Origin: Salinimicrobium gaetbulicola
GTDB taxonomy: Bacteria; Bacteroidota; Bacteroidia; Flavobacteriales; Flavobacteriaceae
Assembly (NCBI RefSeq): GCF_042676025.1
Contig: NZ_JBHTJP010000002.1
Location: forward strand, 124,001 to 188,000
DNA length: 64,000 bases
Direction of reading: 5' to 3'
Shown: positions 60,709 through 64,000 of the stretch, piece after piece
How the letters are laid out: the number at the start of each line of letters is the position of its first letter
How positions within the stretch are numbered: position 1 is the first letter of the stretch
Notes under the pieces: model-generated
The model's database searches: none
Told to the model about the DNA's origin: nothing
What the model saw: only the letters and a program-made list of their open reading frames with translations
Translations under genes and position numbers: made by a program

Positions 60709-62586
60709 CTATATTTCCTCATCCTTGAGATATTTATCCAGGAATTCCAGGATCTGTTTGTAACCTTTTATTTCATTCTCTTTTTTAATGAACCCATGAC
60801 CTTCATCTTCAAATATCACATACTCGACTGGAACATCATTTTCTTTTAAAGCGGCTACAATTTCATCCGATTCTACTTGTAGTACCCTCGGATCATTCGC
60901 TCCCTGAAGCACCATTACCGGGTTTTTGACCTGGTCGGCGTGGAAAAGAGGGGATTTATTGTATAGGGCAACGGAATCTTTAACGGGGTCTCCCATTTCC
61001 TCATAAAGAGCATTTTTGAATGCTTCCCAGTATGGAGGTATTGATTTAAGGGTACGCAACCAGTTAGTCACTCCGAATAAATTCACCCCGGCATCGAACT
61101 CATCAGGAGTAAAGGTCATTGCAGCCATGGTCATGTAACCGCCATAACTTCCACCTATGATCCCGATATTTTCTGAATCAATATAATCCTGAGATTCCAG
61201 CCATTTTTTTCCCCATATGACATCTTTAAGATCTTCAGATCCATGTTTTTTATCATCCATCTTGTAAAATGATTTGCCATATCCGCTGCTGCCACGGTTG
61301 TTAACAGCCAGAACTGCATATCCGTGATTAACCAGGTACTGAATAAGGGCAAAATAACCGGTTCTTGACTGCCCGCCCGGTCCACCGTGCACCCAAACTA
61401 AAGCAGGTACTTTGTTTGCTTCGGAAGCGTTGTGAGGCTTGTAATAGATCGCGGGAATTTCCAGCCCGTCAAATGACTTATATCTCACCACTTCCGAAGA
61501 AACCAGGTCTTCCCGGTCAATTTCGGGGTTTAAAGTATTGGTGAGTTTTTTGATCTCATTGGTCCTGAAGTCATAAACGTACAGGTTGTTGGGCGTCCTG
61601 GAAGTACCAATGGTGAGACGCATGACATTCTCACTATCTGAGATACTGACGGCTTTGATATCCCCATCAGGAACTTCCGGAAGGTTGATCTGTTCCCCGG
61701 TTTTATTGTTCCACACTAGGAGCTTATTGGTACCATCCTCGTTAATGGCGATCACTCTATACTTATCATTTTTACTGAGATAACTGTACATCACATCCCA
61801 ATTCGTTTCATAGACAGTGGAGGTTTTTCCTGAAGCCAGGTCATACTCCACTAAATAGGCATATTCTTCACCTACATCTGTGATATAATAGAACTTCTTA
61901 TCGTCTTTACTGAATCCTGAGGCAGAATAGCTGCCTTTTTCTTTAGAGATATTTTTTAACTCATCCTTACCCCGGTCATAGATGAATAGTTCGTTTTCAC
62001 TGGTGGTAATAGGACGGGCAAGGATCATCAGGTTTTCGTCGTGAGATAGTCCTTCCAGTTGATAGCCCTCGTCATTCTGGTAGATAAGTTCCGGTTTCCA
62101 AACTCCCGGCTTCATTTTGTACAAATCGAAGAACTGGGGATCTCTTTTATTGGAAATATAATACATCCATTGTTTATCATCACTCCATCCTGCAAAGCCG
62201 GTCTTCTCTTTTTCCCCGGGGGTGAGATCTTTAGCCGGCCCGTTTTTTTGAAGCAGATAGATATGATCTATTTCATTTCCGCCCTTATCGGCCGAATAAA
62301 GAATTTCCCCTGTACCGGGAACATAGCCTTGAGCAAAAAAAGAATCCTCTTTTGAATGCGTGATCTGTTTTTTGGAACCGTCTTTTATATTGATCTCATA
62401 AACATTGAAAATCCCCGATTCATCACTGCTCATTAGGAGCCGTTCTTCATCTTCGGAAAAGATACCTCCTCCTATACGGGTGTTTTTATAAAATTGTTCA
62501 ATAGTGTATTCCTCCACAGCTGTGGTATCCTGCTGTGCAAGAACCGGAAGGCATACGAATAGCATTAGATATAGTACTCTTTTCAT
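60709..62586 (-). CDS. S9 family peptidase (prolyl-oligopeptidase type), exported
   Basis: 625 residues with signal peptide MKRVLYLMLFVCLPVLA. N-terminal beta-propeller (WD-like DESGIFNVYEINIKDG, SDDKQWMYYISNKRD). C-terminal hydrolase: VPALVWVHGGPGGQS, GIIGGSYGGYMTMAAM (nucleophile Ser), LQGANDPRVLQVESDE (Asp) and EDEGHGFIKKEN (His). It cleaves short peptides, probably after Pro or basic residues, in the periplasm. Confidence 0.94.
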   Translation of the reverse strand: MKRVLYLMLFVCLPVLAQQDTTAVEEYTIEQFYKNTRIGGGIFSEDEERLLMSSDESGIFNVYEINIKDGSKKQITHSKEDSFFAQGYVPGTGEILYSADKGGNEIDHIYLLQKNGPAKDLTPGEKEKTGFAGWSDDKQWMYYISNKRDPQFFDLYKMKPGVWKPELIYQNDEGYQLEGLSHDENLMILARPITTSENELFIYDRGKDELKNISKEKGSYSASGFSKDDKKFYYITDVGEEYAYLVEYDLASGKTSTVYETNWDVMYSYLSKNDKYRVIAINEDGTNKLLVWNNKTGEQINLPEVPDGDIKAVSISDSENVMRLTIGTSRTPNNLYVYDFRTNEIKKLTNTLNPEIDREDLVSSEVVRYKSFDGLEIPAIYYKPHNASEANKVPALVWVHGGPGGQSRTGYFALIQYLVNHGYAVLAVNNRGSSGYGKSFYKMDDKKHGSEDLKDVIWGKKWLESQDYIDSENIGIIGGSYGGYMTMAAMTFTPDEFDAGVNLFGVTNWLRTLKSIPPYWEAFKNALYEEMGDPVKDSVALYNKSPLFHADQVKNPVMVLQGANDPRVLQVESDEIVAALKENDVPVEYVIFEDEGHGFIKKENEIKGYKQILEFLDKYLKDEEI

Positions 62587-62736
62587 AGAAACTGGTATTG
62601 GTTAGTAAACTTTTAGAAACGCAGAAGTGGAGGGGATGTCTGCAAGTGTTACTAAATATACCAATTATTCTAATATCTTGTTAACCAGTCGGAATATTTC
62701 ACTTGGAACTTAGGCTCTAAATTGAATAAAGAATAT

Positions 62737-62985
62737 TTATATAAAAGTATGTTTGATCTTAGAAAAGGGACTTTTCTTTTTTTGCCTGGTATCAATTCCG
62801 AAAAATTCATTTACAGGACAAACTTTTGTGATCGCACTTTCGGTAATCAGCGATCCCGCTACAATGGATGCCAAACCACCCAGATTTCCTTTATGTCCTT
62901 TCAAAAAGAAATAACCCAAAACCATTAGTCCCGGGCCTATAAAACTACGGATCAACTGATCTTTTTTACCTACATTCTCTTTCAT
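62737..62985 (-). CDS. DUF2892 family small membrane protein
   Basis: 82 residues. A central hydrophobic pair (PGLMVLGYFFLKG, ASIVAGSLITESAIT) and the family-typical end CPVNEFFGIDT. It is related to the membrane part of YgaP, like 55123, but without a rhodanese next to it. Function unknown. Confidence 0.8.
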   Translation of the reverse strand: MKENVGKKDQLIRSFIGPGLMVLGYFFLKGHKGNLGGLASIVAGSLITESAITKVCPVNEFFGIDTRQKKKSPFSKIKHTFI

Positions 62986-63081
62986 GGGTTGGAGATTTTT
63001 TAGTTCAACTTTTGATCACGGAAACTCTTTCCCGCTATTCTTTAAGTTAAGAAAAAATACCCGGCATTTCAAGGTTTTGAT

Positions 63082-64000
63082 CTATTGAATACTCCATTCT
63101 TCCTTCCATTCTCCTTCATTTTTCAAATAGGCGATCACATTGTCGCGCTGTTGTTTGATGATCTTTTCTTCGGCCAGTTTGAAGGGTCGAAGTTCTTCCT
63201 GGGAAAGCCGGAAAAATATGTCATTATCGATACCATAAATAAAATAATGTCCTATGATATTTCCATTTTCCAATCGGGTTTTGAATGCTTCCTTAACCGC
63301 TTTCCGGTCGTTCAATAAACCCTTGCACATTATGTATACTTCAAAATATCGGCCATTAAATTCAAGTGTTTCTTTTTCAGGGAGTTTTTGAAGATGTTCA
63401 TCCAGGTTATGAAGAATCGTGTTGGCTTTCTTGATCTGCCCGGTTTCCCTTAACGAAACTATAGCGCCAAGCATATTGGAGTAGGACCTTTCTTTGAACT
63501 GAAGTGTATCTGTTCTGAGGAGTTCTGGTGCTCTTTTTTTTACTTCATCCAGGTAATAATTGTATTTTCCCATGGCCAGGACAGGAATTTGAATCCGGTC
63601 TAAGTAATACCTATCGGGAATATGGCCTTCTACAGAGTCAGATAACTTAATTAAGTTAAAAGCTTCCTCATATTTTTCATGACGTCCCAGCCAATATAAT
63701 TGAGTGTTGAGAGTAGTGAGGTTGTTAGGGAATTCTGTTTTTAAAATAGTCAGGGCCTCCTCTGCAAAGTTTAAAAGTCCGAGGTCCACTGCCGGATAGA
63801 ATATTAAATTAACTGCCTTGTTCTTTTTTTCAACTCTGTTGTAGGCCTTGTGCATAGTAATAATAGCTTTGTCATGCTGTCCCATCATGGCGCCATAAAG
63901 GTTCGTCAGAGATTCGTATGCTACCAGATATTCGGGCCGTATATCTATTGCCCTCAGTAGGTGTTTTTCTGCTTTTTTAAAAGAACCGTTCATCTGGTAG
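63082..64000 (-). CDS. Tetratricopeptide-repeat protein (5' end outside window)
   Basis: The frame is open to the window edge and the codons before the ATG at 63993 read TAC CAG, in line with a TPR helix (YQMNGSFKKAEKHLLRAIDIRP), so that ATG is probably internal. At least 303 residues with further TPR-like pairs (YEEAFNLIKLSD, FAEEALTILKTEFPNN). C-terminal part is helical (EEKIIKQQRDNVIAYLK). Such tails occur in TPR proteins fused to adenylate cyclase, kinase or winged-helix transcription-factor domains at the N-terminus, which would lie outside the window. Confidence 0.8.
   Translation of the reverse strand, partial: YQMNGSFKKAEKHLLRAIDIRPEYLVAYESLTNLYGAMMGQHDKAIITMHKAYNRVEKKNKAVNLIFYPAVDLGLLNFAEEALTILKTEFPNNLTTLNTQLYWLGRHEKYEEAFNLIKLSDSVEGHIPDRYYLDRIQIPVLAMGKYNYYLDEVKKRAPELLRTDTLQFKERSYSNMLGAIVSLRETGQIKKANTILHNLDEHLQKLPEKETLEFNGRYFEVYIMCKGLLNDRKAVKEAFKTRLENGNIIGHYFIYGIDNDIFFRLSQEELRPFKLAEEKIIKQQRDNVIAYLKNEGEWKEEWSIQ

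Overview
The window reads as chromosome of a marine-type Flavobacteriaceae bacterium (Bacteroidota; a Gramella/Christiangramia- or Salegentibacter-like genome would fit, inferred from gene content only). Supporting signs are TAnnTTTG-type -7 promoter elements with a TTG about 19-20 bp upstream (seen before HU, tRNA-Met and rpsA), few purine-rich ribosome binding sites, many small OMP beta-barrel and head-GIN proteins, a DUF4290-DUF493-murA cluster, and lipoproteins with Bacteroidota-style signal sequences. Most of the window is ordinary core genome; three accessory patches stand out.

Layout. 0-8.8 kb: 3' part of a very large SpvB/TcdB/Rhs polymorphic toxin with an AT-rich HExxH metalloprotease-like tip, followed by an exported candidate immunity protein, two decayed exported proteins and a lipoprotein. 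8.8-11.3 kb: a non-coding zone and a DUF4365 gene lying between a tRNA-Met and a duplicated 15-nt copy of the tRNA 3' end, with further att-like fossils, hairpins and phased TGTGAC repeats: a small integrase-less island. 11.4-22.6 kb: housekeeping genes (START-domain protein, class IV aminotransferase, AlgH, HU, fmt, recQ, AAA kinase-like protein, DUF493, DUF4290, murA, ribosome hibernation factor, aldo/keto reductase, XerD). 22.6-28 kb: seven small outer-membrane beta-barrel genes around aroQ, several made by tandem duplication including their terminators, the last one frameshifted.

28-33.8 kb: an ATP-grasp-independent PP-loop enzyme, a vWA/MoxR ATPase pair, then a cluster of palindromic REP-like repeats enclosing a GIY-YIG nuclease gene, then lpdA. 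34-41.8 kb: collagen-like lipoprotein plus two MsrB enzymes, hydrolase, M48 peptidase, UMF1-type MFS protein, and an ECF sigma/anti-sigma-like/surface-protein operon. 42-52 kb: lon, cmk, rpsA, a second REP-like family, oxidoreductase, macrodomain protein, DEAD-box helicase, pentapeptide-repeat protein, L,D-transpeptidase. 53-57 kb: a thiol/metal-stress group (ArsI/CadI-like VOC protein, OsmC, two rhodaneses, DUF2892, DUF302, FrnE-like DsbA). 57-64 kb: GMC oxidoreductase, MFS transporter, NTF2-like protein, S9 peptidase and a TPR protein running off the window.

Best candidate for something undescribed: at 31.5-32.3 kb a GIY-YIG endonuclease gene sits between the two inverted half-palindromes of the same repeat that also occurs nearby as three gene-less 79-bp units (half, exactly 26 nt, inverted half). 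The stems of the two half types differ by compensatory base-pair changes. This looks like an autonomous element and its miniature derivatives, by analogy with REP/RAYT systems but with a GIY-YIG nuclease in place of the Y1 transposase.
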